Part shown: piece after piece, positions 26,332 through 34,738 of the stretch
How positions within the stretch are numbered: position 1 is the first letter of the stretch
How the letters are laid out: every line of letters begins with the position of its first letter
DNA from: Georgenia sp. M64
Lineage (GTDB): Bacteria > Actinomycetota > Actinomycetes > Actinomycetales > Actinomycetaceae
Direction: 5' to 3'
Length of the DNA: 64,000 nucleotides
Assembly (NCBI RefSeq): GCF_038049925.1
Contig: NZ_CP145809.1
Location: 248,001-312,000 of the forward strand
The notes under the pieces: model-generated
Databases searched by the model: none
Told to the model about the DNA's origin: nothing
Seen by the model: only the letters and a program-made list of their open reading frames with translations
Position numbers and translations under genes: made by a program

Positions 26332-27978
26332 ATGCCGCACCTGCCCGCCCTCCTCCGCCTCGCCGTCGGCCGCGACGGCGCGGCCCCCGCGCCGGACTGG
26401 GTGGTGCTCGACCTCCACGGCAGCTACCCCGCGCACCGCTCCGCCGACCCGGTCCAGGCCGTCCTCCACCGCTCGGAGTCCCTCGAGGGGCTCACGGCCC
26501 GGCTCGAGCGGATCGCCGACGCCGACTGGGTCACCGGGGTCCTCGTCCGCGTCACCGGCCTCACCGCGGGGCTGGCCACCTCCGACGCGATCGGCCGCGC
26601 GCTGGGCCGCCTCGACGCCGGCAAGCGGGTCGTCGTCTACCTCCCGCACGTGTCGATGCGCACCCTCCTCGTGGGGGCGCGGGTGAGGGAGGTCGTGGCG
26701 CCGGAGTCCGCTGAGGTCATGGTGCCGGGGTTCGCCGCCGAGCGGACCTTCTACGGCTCCTTCCTCTCCCGGCACGGGATCGCCTTCGAGAACCTGCGCA
26801 TCCGCGAGTACAAGTCGGCGCTCACCCGGTTCTCCGAGGACCACATGGACAGCCACGACCGTGAGCAGCTCACCGCCTACCTCGACTCCGCCGAGCGGAC
26901 GTGGCTGACCACCCTCCACGGCGCCCGGCAGGTCGACGGCGACGTCGCCCGGCGGTGGTTCGACCCCGACGAGGACCTTCCCCGGACCTGGTTCGCCGAG
27001 GAGCTCACGAACGCCACGCAGCTCCTCGAGACCGGACTGCTCACGCGTGTCGCCTACGACGACGAGATCGTCACGCCGGTCGAGCAGCACTGGGGCCGCG
27101 CCCTGGAGCTCGTGCTCGGCGAGCTCGGCGAGAGGAGGGCGGCCAGGAAGGCCGACGGCGTCACGGTCGTCCCCGTCATCGGCCCCATCGTCTCGGGCCG
27201 CAGCAGACCCACCCCGCCCGTGCCGTTCCTGCCCGGCCCGACCGCCGGCGCGGACACGGTCGTCGCCGCCCTGCGCAAGGCCGACCGGGACGAGCGGACG
27301 AGGGCGATCGTGCTCTACGTGGACTCACCGGGCGGGTCCGCCCTCGCCTCCGACCTCGTCTGCAGGGCGGTGGAGCGGTGCACCAAGCCGGTCGTCGCGG
27401 TCATGGGCGAGGTCGCGGGCTCGGGCGGCTACTACGTCCTCGCCCGGGCCGACCACGTCGTGGCGAGCCCCTTCACCCTCACCGGCAGCATCGGTGTGGT
27501 CGTGGGCAAGCCCGTCCTCACCCAGCTCAACGAGCGGCACGGCCTCAACCCCGAGGTCGTCGGGCGCGAGGAGGCCCTCTTCGACAGCCCCAACCGGCCC
27601 TTCTCCGACGCCGGGCGCGCCTGGGCCGAGCGGATGATGCACGAGGTGTACGACCGGTTCGTCGACCGGGTCGCCGCCGGCCGAGGGCTCACCCGCGAGC
27701 GGGTGGACGAGATCGGCCGGGGCCGGATCTGGAGCGGCGCCGACGCCGTCGAGCTGGGTCTGGTGGACGAGCTCGGCGACCTCGACGCGGGCGTGGCCGC
27801 GGCCCGCCGCCTGGCCGGGCTGCCGGACGACGCACCGGTGCGCGCGGCCGGGGGCGGGTTCACCCTCCCCGGCACCCCCACGTTCGGCAAGGACCCGGCG
27901 CGCCCCCTGGCCGGGCTGTGGCCGTTCGGCCAGGAGCGGGTCCTGACATGGATGGACGAGACCGTCACGATCCGCTGA
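26332..27978 (+). CDS. sppA: Signal peptide peptidase SppA, long form
   Basis: Encodes 548 aa with the double S49 layout of the 67-kDa SppA class. The catalytic Lys is in IREYKSALTRFSED (Lys161) and the nucleophile in GEVAGSGGYYVLA (Ser364), preceded by VLYVDSPGGSALASDL. No clear N-terminal membrane anchor is seen, unlike E. coli SppA; the first residues are only weakly hydrophobic. It should degrade cleaved signal peptides or other membrane-released peptides. The C-terminus ends with a Pro/Phe-rich tail. Confidence 0.9.
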   Translation: MPHLPALLRLAVGRDGAAPAPDWVVLDLHGSYPAHRSADPVQAVLHRSESLEGLTARLERIADADWVTGVLVRVTGLTAGLATSDAIGRALGRLDAGKRVVVYLPHVSMRTLLVGARVREVVAPESAEVMVPGFAAERTFYGSFLSRHGIAFENLRIREYKSALTRFSEDHMDSHDREQLTAYLDSAERTWLTTLHGARQVDGDVARRWFDPDEDLPRTWFAEELTNATQLLETGLLTRVAYDDEIVTPVEQHWGRALELVLGELGERRAARKADGVTVVPVIGPIVSGRSRPTPPVPFLPGPTAGADTVVAALRKADRDERTRAIVLYVDSPGGSALASDLVCRAVERCTKPVVAVMGEVAGSGGYYVLARADHVVASPFTLTGSIGVVVGKPVLTQLNERHGLNPEVVGREEALFDSPNRPFSDAGRAWAERMMHEVYDRFVDRVAAGRGLTRERVDEIGRGRIWSGADAVELGLVDELGDLDAGVAAARRLAGLPDDAPVRAAGGGFTLPGTPTFGKDPARPLAGLWPFGQERVLTWMDETVTIR

Positions 27979-27981
27979 CGC

Positions 27982-28024
27982 AGCGGGTGGGCGACCCGCT
28001 CCCCGCGAGATCTCCCCGGCGGGG
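27982..28024 (+). terminator. Two consecutive hairpins after sppA
   Basis: AGCGGGT (27982-27988) pairs with ACCCGCT (27994-28000), and CCCCGC (28001-28006) with GCGGGG (28019-28024). They directly abut and lie between the sppA stop and the next gene's -10 box. Confidence 0.55.
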
Positions 28025-28039
28025 CTGTACTTTTCAGCG

Positions 28040-29536
28040 GTGATCAACCGCGACGAACGGAACGGGGCCACCGAGCTCGACGCCCTCTTCCGCTCCCGGG
28101 CGCTCGGCATCGGCCGGGGCGTCGACGGGGTGCTCGTCGACGCCAACGACGAGCTGCTGCGGATCATCGGGCGCGACCGCGACGAGCTGGCCGAGGGGAT
28201 CTCCGGGCGCGGCCTCACCACCGCGCGGGACGTCGAGCGCGCGGCCGCGTCCCTGGCCGACCTCGACCGCGACGGCGCCACCAGCTACATGAGGGACCTC
28301 GAGCGCCCCGACGGCACGTCGATCCCGGTGCTGGTGGCCATCGTCACGACCGCCGGCCCCGGGCTGCGCTGGATCGCCGTCGTCGTCGACCTCAGCCGCG
28401 ACGAGCGGCTGCGCACCCTGGCGACGGCCGAGGCGGCGATCGTCGCGACCCTCCTCGACGACGCCCCGATCGGCTTCACCTTCATCAGCCCCGACCTGCG
28501 CTTCCTGCGCGTCAACCGCGAGATGGCCGCGATGAACGGCTTCAGCGTGGCCGAGCACGAGGGCGTCGCGGTGTTCGACCTGCTGCCCGAGCTGCGCGAG
28601 ACCGCCGAGCCGGTGCTGCGACGCGTCCTCGAGACGGGCGAGGGCCTGCGCGACGTCGAGATCGTCGGGGAGACGCCCGCGGTGCCGGGCGAGGTGCGGG
28701 TGTGGCGCGAGTCCTTCTTCCCGGTGCGGGTGCCGGACGGGCCGGTGATGGGGGTGGCGGCCGTCGCCCGCGACGAGACGGAGGTCCACCGGCTGCGCCG
28801 CGAGCTGACCGCGACCCTCGCCCGGCAACGCAGCGCCCTCGAGCGGCTCCAGACCGACCTCATGCCCGGCCGGCTGCCCGAGCACCCCTCGCTCGGCTTC
28901 GCGGCGCGGTACCTCTCGGCCGCGGAGGAGGTCCGCCTCGGCGGTGACTGGTTCGACATCGTCCACGCCGCCGACGGCCGGCTCGTCCTCTCCGCCGGGG
29001 ACGCGGTCGGCCACGGGGTGGAGGCGGTGGGGCTGATGGCCCGGGTCAGCGCGGCGGTCCGGGCGTACGCCTGGCAGGGCCACGGCCCCGCGCAGATCCT
29101 CGCCCACCTCGACGGCCTCCTGCGCAGCCCCGACTCCGAGGGGGCGGCCAGCGCCGTCGTCGTCCTCCTGGACCCGGTGACCGGCGAGCTGGAGTACGCC
29201 GGCGCCGGTCACCCCTACCCCGTCCTGTGCACCCCCGGCGAGGCACCGCGCCTGCTGCGCGGCGCCCAGGGGCCGCTGCTCGGTTTCGGCGGCGGGCGGG
29301 CGTACCGCTCCGGCACCGCACACCTGGCCCCCGGCGGCGCCCTGCTGCTGTTCACCGACGGTCTGGTCGAGCGCCGCGGCGAGGTGCTCTCCACCGGCCT
29401 CGACCGGCTCCTGGACGCCGTCGGCCGCGCACCCGCCGGTGCGCAGAAGGTCCTCGACGCCGCCCTCGCCCGCTGCCTGGGGGACCGGGCGCCCGAGGAC
29501 GACGTGTGCGTCCTCGCCGTCAGCCGCCGGGCGTAG
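28040..29536 (+). CDS. PAS-domain PP2C phosphatase (SpoIIE/RsbU-like)
   Basis: Encodes 498 aa from GTG 28040; TACTTT (28028-28033) stands 6 nt upstream with no ribosome binding site, suggesting leaderless expression. Two PAS-like domains cover about residues 15-125 and 135-255 (DDAPIGFTFISPDLRFLRVNREMAAMNGF). A SpoIIE-type phosphatase follows: RLGGDWFDIV, SAGDAVGHGVEAVGLMARV, LEYAGAGHPYPVL and LLLFTDGLVERR. Such proteins dephosphorylate STAS antagonists in response to a signal sensed by PAS. No membrane segment is seen. The partner is not adjacent. Confidence 0.9.
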   Translation: MINRDERNGATELDALFRSRALGIGRGVDGVLVDANDELLRIIGRDRDELAEGISGRGLTTARDVERAAASLADLDRDGATSYMRDLERPDGTSIPVLVAIVTTAGPGLRWIAVVVDLSRDERLRTLATAEAAIVATLLDDAPIGFTFISPDLRFLRVNREMAAMNGFSVAEHEGVAVFDLLPELRETAEPVLRRVLETGEGLRDVEIVGETPAVPGEVRVWRESFFPVRVPDGPVMGVAAVARDETEVHRLRRELTATLARQRSALERLQTDLMPGRLPEHPSLGFAARYLSAAEEVRLGGDWFDIVHAADGRLVLSAGDAVGHGVEAVGLMARVSAAVRAYAWQGHGPAQILAHLDGLLRSPDSEGAASAVVVLLDPVTGELEYAGAGHPYPVLCTPGEAPRLLRGAQGPLLGFGGGRAYRSGTAHLAPGGALLLFTDGLVERRGEVLSTGLDRLLDAVGRAPAGAQKVLDAALARCLGDRAPEDDVCVLAVSRRA

Positions 29537-29615
29537 CGGACCGCCGGAGGGCACTCACGCCCGCGCCTGGCCATCGACCCTCCGCGGCCACCCGACGTGA
29601 GTAGGGTCGGGAGCG

Positions 29616-30554
29616 ATGGGCATCCTGGGCTCCGGCCCCACCGGCAGCGCGACCGGGCTCGGCGTGCACGACGTCGCGCACGCGTTCGGCGCGCGCACCG
29701 CGCTCGCCGGGGTCTCCTTCAGCGTGGTCCCGGGCGTCATCACCGGGCTGCTCGGACCCAACGGCGCCGGCAAGACGACCCTCCTGCGGGTGCTCCTGGG
29801 CGTCCTGACCCCGGACCGCGGCACCGTCACCCACGACGGGCGCGCCGTCGACACCGAGGACCGGCGCAGCTGGGGCTACATGCCGCAGGAGCGCGGGCTC
29901 TACCCGGCCATGCCCGCCGGGGTGCAGGTGGTCCACTTCGGTCGCCTCCACGGCCTGGGCCGGCGTGACGCCGTCGACCGCGCGCGGACGCTTCTCGACG
30001 AGCTCGGGCTGGGCGAGCGCTGGACCGACCGCACCGACAAGCTCTCCGGCGGCATGCAGCAGCGTCTCCAGCTCGCGACCGCCCTCGTGCACGGGCCTGA
30101 CGTCATCGTCCTGGACGAGCCGTTCGCCGGACTCGACCCGGTGGCGGTGGAGAACCTCTCCCACACGCTGCGCCGCCGCGCCGCGCAGGGGTGCGTCGTG
30201 CTGTTCTCCAGCCACCAGCTCGACCTCGTCCAGGACCTGTGCGAGGACATCGTCATGGTCGACCACGGCCGGACCGTGCTCGAGGGTGACGTCGCCACCC
30301 TGCGCACCGCCACCGGCGAACGACAGCTGCGCGTCCTCGTGCGCACCGAGGACCGCTCCTGGCTCGGCCGCGTCCCGGGGGTGGTGGTCGTCAGCGACGA
30401 CGCCGACGGCCTGCGGCTGGCCCTGTCGCCGGGCACCGACGCGCTCGCCGTCCTCGACGCCGCCCGCGCCGCGGGCCGGGTCGAGGACTTCGGCCTGGAC
30501 CTGCCCACCCTGTCCCACCTGTTCCTGCGCGCGGCGGGCCGGGAGGCGTCATGA
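29616..30554 (+). CDS. NatA-like ABC exporter ATPase
   Basis: Encodes 312 aa from ATG 29616; TAGGGT (29602-29607) lies 8 nt before it. Walker A GPNGAGKTT, signature LSGGMQQRLQLATALVHGPDVIVLDEPFAGLDP and a C-terminal extension (about residues 225-312) as in NatA/YhaQ exporter ATPases. It is translationally coupled (ATGA) to the NatB-like permease. NatAB in B. subtilis exports sodium; the cargo here is unproven. Confidence 0.88.
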   Translation: MGILGSGPTGSATGLGVHDVAHAFGARTALAGVSFSVVPGVITGLLGPNGAGKTTLLRVLLGVLTPDRGTVTHDGRAVDTEDRRSWGYMPQERGLYPAMPAGVQVVHFGRLHGLGRRDAVDRARTLLDELGLGERWTDRTDKLSGGMQQRLQLATALVHGPDVIVLDEPFAGLDPVAVENLSHTLRRRAAQGCVVLFSSHQLDLVQDLCEDIVMVDHGRTVLEGDVATLRTATGERQLRVLVRTEDRSWLGRVPGVVVVSDDADGLRLALSPGTDALAVLDAARAAGRVEDFGLDLPTLSHLFLRAAGREAS

Positions 30555-31726
30555 CGTGGTGGACGGGCACGCGGCTGGTCGCCGGGCGGGCGATCCGGGA
30601 GAACCTGCGCTCGCGGACGTTCAAGATCGTCACGGCCTTCCTCCTCCTGCTCTCCGTGGCCGCGGTCCTCCTGCCCCAGCTCCTCGGCCAGGACGAGCGC
30701 GCCTTCACCCTCGCCACCGCCGGGGAGGTCCCGGCCGGGGTGGCCGCCACCCTCGACGCCTCGGCGCGGGCCGCGGAACTCGAGGTGGACTACCTCGCCG
30801 CGGCGGACGACGACGCCGTGCGGCTCGCGGTCGAGGAGGGCGACGCCGACGCCGGGCTCGCCGACGACGTGCTCTACACCGCCCAGCCCGGCGGCATCTT
30901 CCCGGCCCTGGTGGGCCAGGCGGCGGTCGCCGCCGAGCTGGCCGAACGGCTCGGCGCCGCCGGGCTGGACCCCGAGGAGATCGCCGGGGTGCAGTCGGTC
31001 GTCCCGCCCGAACAGGTGGGCGTCGGCGGCGTGGAGGACGCCGACCGGGCCGGGGTGGGGTTCATCGTCGGGATCGTCCTCTACCTGGCGGTCACCTTCG
31101 CCGGGAGCGCCATCGCCACCGCGGTGGCGACGGAGAAGTCGACCCGGATCTCCGAGGTGCTCCTCGCCGTCCTGCGGCCCAGCCAGGTGATGGTCGGGAC
31201 CGTGCTGGCGGTCGGGGCCGTGACGTTCGGCCAGCTCCTCCTGCTCGCCACCCCGCTCGCCGTGGCCGTGCGGGTCACCGACGCGGTCGGGCTGCCGCCG
31301 GTCGCCACCACGGACATCGCGCTCGGCGTGGTCTGGTTCGTGCTCGGCTTCGCCACCTACGCGTTCCTCTTCGCCGCGGCCGGCTCGCTCGTGGACAAGC
31401 TCAGCGACCTCAGCGCGAGCATCACCCCGATCACCATCGTGCTCGTCGCCGGGTACATGGTGGGCGTGACGGTCGCGACGACCGACAGCGAGGGCGCCGC
31501 GAGCGTCGCCGCGTCGATCTTCCCGCTCAGCGCGCCGCTGGTCATGCCGATCCGCTGGAGCGTGGGAGAGGTGCCGGCCTACCAGCTCGCCCTGGCCATG
31601 GTGCTGAGCGCGGCGACGGCGGCGCTGCTGGCCGCGTTCGCCTCGCGCGTCTACAGCCGGGCGCTGCTCGTCACCGGGCGACGGGCCCGCCTGCGCGACG
31701 TCGTGGGCCGGGGCGCGACCGGCTGA
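30551..31726 (+). CDS. NatB/YhaP-like ABC exporter permease
   Basis: Encodes 391 aa from ATG 30551. It has one N-terminal helix (FKIVTAFLLLLSVAAVLLP), a large extracytoplasmic domain of about 130 residues (ERAFTLATAGEVPAGVAATL...), then five to six membrane helices. EKSTRISEVLLAVLRPSQVMVGTVLAVGAV is the hallmark loop of the NatB/ABC-2 subfamily. It completes the exporter with the preceding ATPase. Confidence 0.88.
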   Translation: MTWWTGTRLVAGRAIRENLRSRTFKIVTAFLLLLSVAAVLLPQLLGQDERAFTLATAGEVPAGVAATLDASARAAELEVDYLAAADDDAVRLAVEEGDADAGLADDVLYTAQPGGIFPALVGQAAVAAELAERLGAAGLDPEEIAGVQSVVPPEQVGVGGVEDADRAGVGFIVGIVLYLAVTFAGSAIATAVATEKSTRISEVLLAVLRPSQVMVGTVLAVGAVTFGQLLLLATPLAVAVRVTDAVGLPPVATTDIALGVVWFVLGFATYAFLFAAAGSLVDKLSDLSASITPITIVLVAGYMVGVTVATTDSEGAASVAASIFPLSAPLVMPIRWSVGEVPAYQLALAMVLSAATAALLAAFASRVYSRALLVTGRRARLRDVVGRGATG

Positions 31727-31728
31727 AC

Positions 31729-31752
31729 CCACCGGCCGCACGATGCCGGTGG
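31729..31752 (+). terminator. Hairpin after the NatB-like gene
   Basis: CCACCGGC (31729-31736) is the exact complement of GCCGGTGG (31745-31752), with an 8-nt loop, starting 3 nt after the stop codon. Confidence 0.55.
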
Positions 31753-32056
31753 AGCCACGGGCCGCGGGGTCGGCAGCGCGCCTCGGACATGGCAGCGGCC
31801 GGGCCCTGGCCGGGCCCGGCCGCGAGGGTGCGGCGGCCGCCCCTGCGAGCCGTCGGACCCCGACCTCCCAGAGGGTATTAGCCCGTCGCAGGTGCACCTG
31901 GGACGGAAGGCCCTCGCGCGGGGTGACGCCACCCTTCCCACCTGGTAGGACACCACCCGATCCGTGCAGGTCCACCCCCTTTGGTCCCGATGTCGGCGCC
32001 GCACCCGGGACGACGATGGGCACGTTGGTACCCACGCACACCGAAGGAGAACCGCA
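31753..32056. other. Intergenic region upstream of the SDR gene
   Basis: About 300 bp without a convincing ORF. It holds a 24-bp dyad at 31883-31906 and a possible partial second copy (CCGTGCAGGTCCACC, 31962-31976). GGTATT sits just before the dyad at 31874-31879. The last 20 nt hold the ribosome binding site of the next gene. Confidence 0.4.
31883..31906. promoter_or_regulatory. 24-bp dyad, probable operator
   Basis: CCGTCGCAGGTG (31883-31894) and CACCTGGGACGG (31895-31906) are reverse complements except for one mismatched position, centred on the palindrome CAGGTGCACCTG. It lies 150 nt before the SDR start. No regulator gene is adjacent. Confidence 0.5.
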
Positions 32057-32815
32057 ATGTCGCAGATCACTCCCGGCCGCTTCACCGGCAAGACCGCCGT
32101 CGTCACCGGCGCCGGGTCGGGCATCGGGCGGGCCACCGCCGTCCGGCTCGCCCAGGAGGGCGCCCGTGTCATCGCCACCGACGTCGTCGCGGAGCGCCTG
32201 GAGAGCCTCGCGGCCGAGCTCGCCGACGCCGATGTCACCACCGTCGTCGCCGACGTCTCGGACGAGGACGGCGTCGCCGCGGTCGTCGATGCGGCCGGCG
32301 GGCGCGTGGACTGCCTGGCCAACGTGGCCGGGATCATGGACAAGTTCCTCACCGCCCACGAGATCGACGACGCCACCTGGGAGCGCGTCATGGCGGTCAA
32401 CGTCACCGCGGTCATGCGTCTGACCCGGGCCGTGCTGCCGCTCATGCTCGGTGCCGGCAGGGGCTCCATCGTCACGGTCGGCTCCGAGGCCGGCCTGCGC
32501 GGCTCCTCCGCCGGCGTCGCCTACACGACGTCGAAGCACGCCGTCGTCGGCTTCACCAAGAGCTGCTCCGTGCTCTACGCACCCAAGGGGATCCGGGTGA
32601 ACCTCGTCGCCCCGGGCGCCGTGCGGACGAACATCGAGGCCCCGATGGCCTCGCAGTTCGCCGCCGAGCGCCTGGGACCGCTCATGCAGGTGGTCATCCC
32701 GCCGATCGCCGAGCCGGAGCACCTCGCCGCGGCCATCACGTGGCTGCTGAGCGACGACTCCGCCAACGTCACCGGCGCGATCCTGCCCTCCGACGGCGGG
32801 TGGTCGGCCCTGTAG
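32057..32815 (+). CDS. Short-chain dehydrogenase (classical SDR)
   Basis: Encodes 252 aa from ATG 32057 with GAAGGAGA upstream. TGAGSGIG at residues 17-24, NVAG at 89-92 in place of NNAG, catalytic Tyr156/Lys160 in AYTTSKHAVVG and the C-terminal SDDSANVTGAILPSDGGWSA are those of the classical FabG-like SDRs that use NAD(H) or NADP(H). Substrate unknown. The FMN reductase gene follows on the same strand, so the pair may belong to one redox response. Confidence 0.9.
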   Translation: MSQITPGRFTGKTAVVTGAGSGIGRATAVRLAQEGARVIATDVVAERLESLAAELADADVTTVVADVSDEDGVAAVVDAAGGRVDCLANVAGIMDKFLTAHEIDDATWERVMAVNVTAVMRLTRAVLPLMLGAGRGSIVTVGSEAGLRGSSAGVAYTTSKHAVVGFTKSCSVLYAPKGIRVNLVAPGAVRTNIEAPMASQFAAERLGPLMQVVIPPIAEPEHLAAAITWLLSDDSANVTGAILPSDGGWSAL

Positions 32816-32872
32816 GCCCACTCCGGACCGCGGCCCTGTGGCGCATGCCACGAAGTCCGCCCGGAATGAAGT

Positions 32873-32882
32873 TGAATGTTCA
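32873..32882. promoter_or_regulatory. Small palindrome before the FMN reductase gene
   Basis: TGAATGTTCA has perfect TGAA/TTCA half-sites and lies 52 nt before the start at 32934. ATTGAGGT follows at 32885. Spacing and half-sites resemble MarR-type sites, but no regulator is adjacent. Confidence 0.3.
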
Positions 32883-32933
32883 CGCATTGAGGTGGAGGTA
32901 CCGGACACAACCCGTCCCACCTCGAGGAGCACC

Positions 32934-33521
32934 ATGACGAAGATCGCCATCATCACCGGCAGCGTCCGTCCCGGCCGGCAGAGCCTGAACGTCGCCACCT
33001 GGGTCAAGTCGATCGCCGACCGGCGCGACGACGCCACGTTCGAGGTCGTCGACATCGCCGACTTCAACCTGCCGCTGTGGCAGGAGCCCATGTCCCCGTC
33101 GTGGGGTCCCGCGGAGTCGGCCGAGGGCCGGGCGTGGTCGGCGAGGATGGCCGAGTTCGACGGCTACGTCTTCGTCGTCCCCGAGTACAACCACTCCGTG
33201 ACCGGCGCCCTGAAGAACGCCCTGGACTACCTCAAGCCCGAGGTTGCCAACAAGGCTGCCGCGTTCGTCTCCTACGGCGCCGCCGGCGGCGCCCGGGCGG
33301 TGGAGCACCTGCGCGGGATCGTCGCGGAGATGGAGATCGCCCACGTGCGCAACACCGTGATGATGTCCCTGTTCACCGACTTCGAGAACTTCTCGACGTT
33401 CACCCCCACCGAGCAGGCCGTCGCCTCGGTCGCCCCGATGCTCGACCAGCTCCTGCCCTGGACCAGGGCCATGGAGGCCGTGCGGGCGGGCGACTTCGCC
33501 CCGGTCGGCGCCAACGCCTGA
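32934..33521 (+). CDS. NADPH-dependent FMN reductase
   Basis: Encodes 195 aa from ATG 32934 (GAGGAG upstream). The flavodoxin-like fold shows the FMN phosphate loop GSVRPGRQSLNVATWV, then VVPEYNHSVTGALKNALDYL, the hallmark of the FMN_red family (azoreductase/chromate reductase-like). It would reduce FMN, quinones, azo compounds or metals with NAD(P)H in the cytoplasm. A perfect 14-bp hairpin follows 28 nt after the stop. Confidence 0.92.
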   Translation: MTKIAIITGSVRPGRQSLNVATWVKSIADRRDDATFEVVDIADFNLPLWQEPMSPSWGPAESAEGRAWSARMAEFDGYVFVVPEYNHSVTGALKNALDYLKPEVANKAAAFVSYGAAGGARAVEHLRGIVAEMEIAHVRNTVMMSLFTDFENFSTFTPTEQAVASVAPMLDQLLPWTRAMEAVRAGDFAPVGANA

Positions 33522-33549
33522 CCCGAGGACGCACCGGCACGTCCCACCG

Positions 33550-33583
33550 ACGCCCGGTGACGGCTCCTGCCGTCACCGGGCGT
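33550..33583. terminator. Perfect 14-bp hairpin terminator
   Basis: ACGCCCGGTGACGG (33550-33563) and CCGTCACCGGGCGT (33570-33583) are exact complements with loop CTCCTG, followed on the plus strand by CGTCGTC. It serves the FMN reductase gene. Confidence 0.85.
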
Positions 33584-33604
33584 CGTCGTCCCCACCAAGA
33601 ACCC

Positions 33605-33664
33605 GACCGGCCAGGACCCGGCCGGCCAGGACCCGGCCGGCCAGGACCCGGCCGGCCAGAACCT
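33605..33664. repeat. 15-bp tandem repeat, four copies
   Basis: Units start at 33605, 33620, 33635 and 33650. Copies 2 and 3 are identical; copies 1 and 4 differ at one or two bases. The unit GGCCGGCCAGGACCC is itself rich in the palindrome GGCCGGCC. It lies between convergent stops and is in no gene. Confidence 0.9.
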
Positions 33665-33684
33665 CACCGGCTCGGTGCGCGCCG

Positions 33685-34635
33685 TCAGTCCGCGATGTGC
33701 GCGACGACGCGGCCCGTCACGCGGTGGTTCCTGAGGTCGTCGAGCCCGCGCGGGATGTCGTCGAACCCGATCACCGTCACCTCGGGGGAGATGTCCCCGC
33801 GGGCGAGCAGCTCGTAGACCGCGGCCACGTCCTCCTTGGTCCCGCCGTTCGAGCCGACGAGGGTCGCCTGCTTGAGGATGACGTCGCGCGTGCTGATGGT
33901 GGCCTCGAGCCTGCCCATCCCCACGATGACGATGCGCCCGTCCCGCCGGATCGCGGCGACGGCGTCCGCGGTCGTGGTGCCGAAGCCCGCGTAGTCGACG
34001 ATGAGGTCGAAGTCCTGGCCGGCCCACTCGGCCACGTCCTTGACGACCGAGACGGCGCCCGTCTCGCGCGCCCGGTCCCACACCGCCTCGTTGATCTCGG
34101 CGACGTGGACCTCCGCACCGTTGACGACGGCGACGCGGGCGCCCACCTGGCCGAGCCCGCCGAACCCGATGATGCCGACCTTGTCGCCCTTCCTCAGCCC
34201 GCCCTGGACCATGACGGCGTGGTACGAGGTCATCCCGGCGTCGGTGCCCAGGGCGGCGAGCTCGAAGGTCAGGCCCGCCGGCATCGGTACGAGGTCGCCG
34301 GCCAGGACGCGGTGCTGGTAGGTGAACCCGCCGTCGCGCGCGTATCCGGGTGCCCCCTCGCTCGCCGTGGGGCAGACCCCCACCCGGTCGCCGACGGCGA
34401 CCTCCGTCACGCCCTCGCCGACCTGGGCCACGACACCGGCGATCTCGTGCCCGATGACGATGGGGCGGCGGGGGATGAGGGCGAGCCAGCCGGGGTCGGT
34501 CATGGCACCGACGTCGGAGTGGCACAGCCCCGCGGCCTTGATGTCCAGGACGACCTCGCCCGGGCCCGGCGTGGGCTCGGGGATGTCCGCCTCGACGAGC
34601 GGCTCGTTCGTGGTGGTGAAGTGCCAGGCCTTCAT
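33685..34635 (-). CDS. Zinc alcohol dehydrogenase without structural-zinc lobe
   Basis: Encodes 316 aa from ATG 34635 (CGAGGAG upstream). It is a GroES-like medium-chain dehydrogenase: GLCHSD (Cys38), GHEIAGVV (His63, Glu64), LGTDAGMTSYHA (Asp132) and the Rossmann motif GFGGLGQVG (residues 158-166). The usual four-Cys structural zinc loop near residue 95 is replaced by GVCPTASEGAPGYARDGGF. Cys-His-Asp as catalytic ligands matches the bacterial secondary alcohol dehydrogenase pattern. It would oxidise or reduce an alcohol/carbonyl with NAD(P). Substrate unknown. Confidence 0.88.
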   Translation of the reverse strand: MKAWHFTTTNEPLVEADIPEPTPGPGEVVLDIKAAGLCHSDVGAMTDPGWLALIPRRPIVIGHEIAGVVAQVGEGVTEVAVGDRVGVCPTASEGAPGYARDGGFTYQHRVLAGDLVPMPAGLTFELAALGTDAGMTSYHAVMVQGGLRKGDKVGIIGFGGLGQVGARVAVVNGAEVHVAEINEAVWDRARETGAVSVVKDVAEWAGQDFDLIVDYAGFGTTTADAVAAIRRDGRIVIVGMGRLEATISTRDVILKQATLVGSNGGTKEDVAAVYELLARGDISPEVTVIGFDDIPRGLDDLRNHRVTGRVVAHIAD

Positions 34636-34715
34636 GGCGTCTCCTCGGGGAGGTCGGGTGTGATCGTCACCACCTTCCAGCACCGGAACCGTCCGATTCC
34701 GGGACCTCCGGCCCC

Positions 34716-34733
34716 GTCCCGCCGCGGCGGGAC
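34716..34733 (-). terminator. Palindrome after nadC
   Basis: GTCCCGCCG and CGGCGGGAC form a perfect 18-bp palindrome 6 nt beyond the nadC stop on the minus strand. It probably ends the nadABC transcript before the alcohol dehydrogenase gene. Confidence 0.6.
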
Positions 34734-34738
34734 GCGGC

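Noticed and set aside
33605-33664. Repetitive coding region
   Set aside because: The repeat translates without stops in several frames only because of its composition; it lies after the stops of both neighbouring genes.
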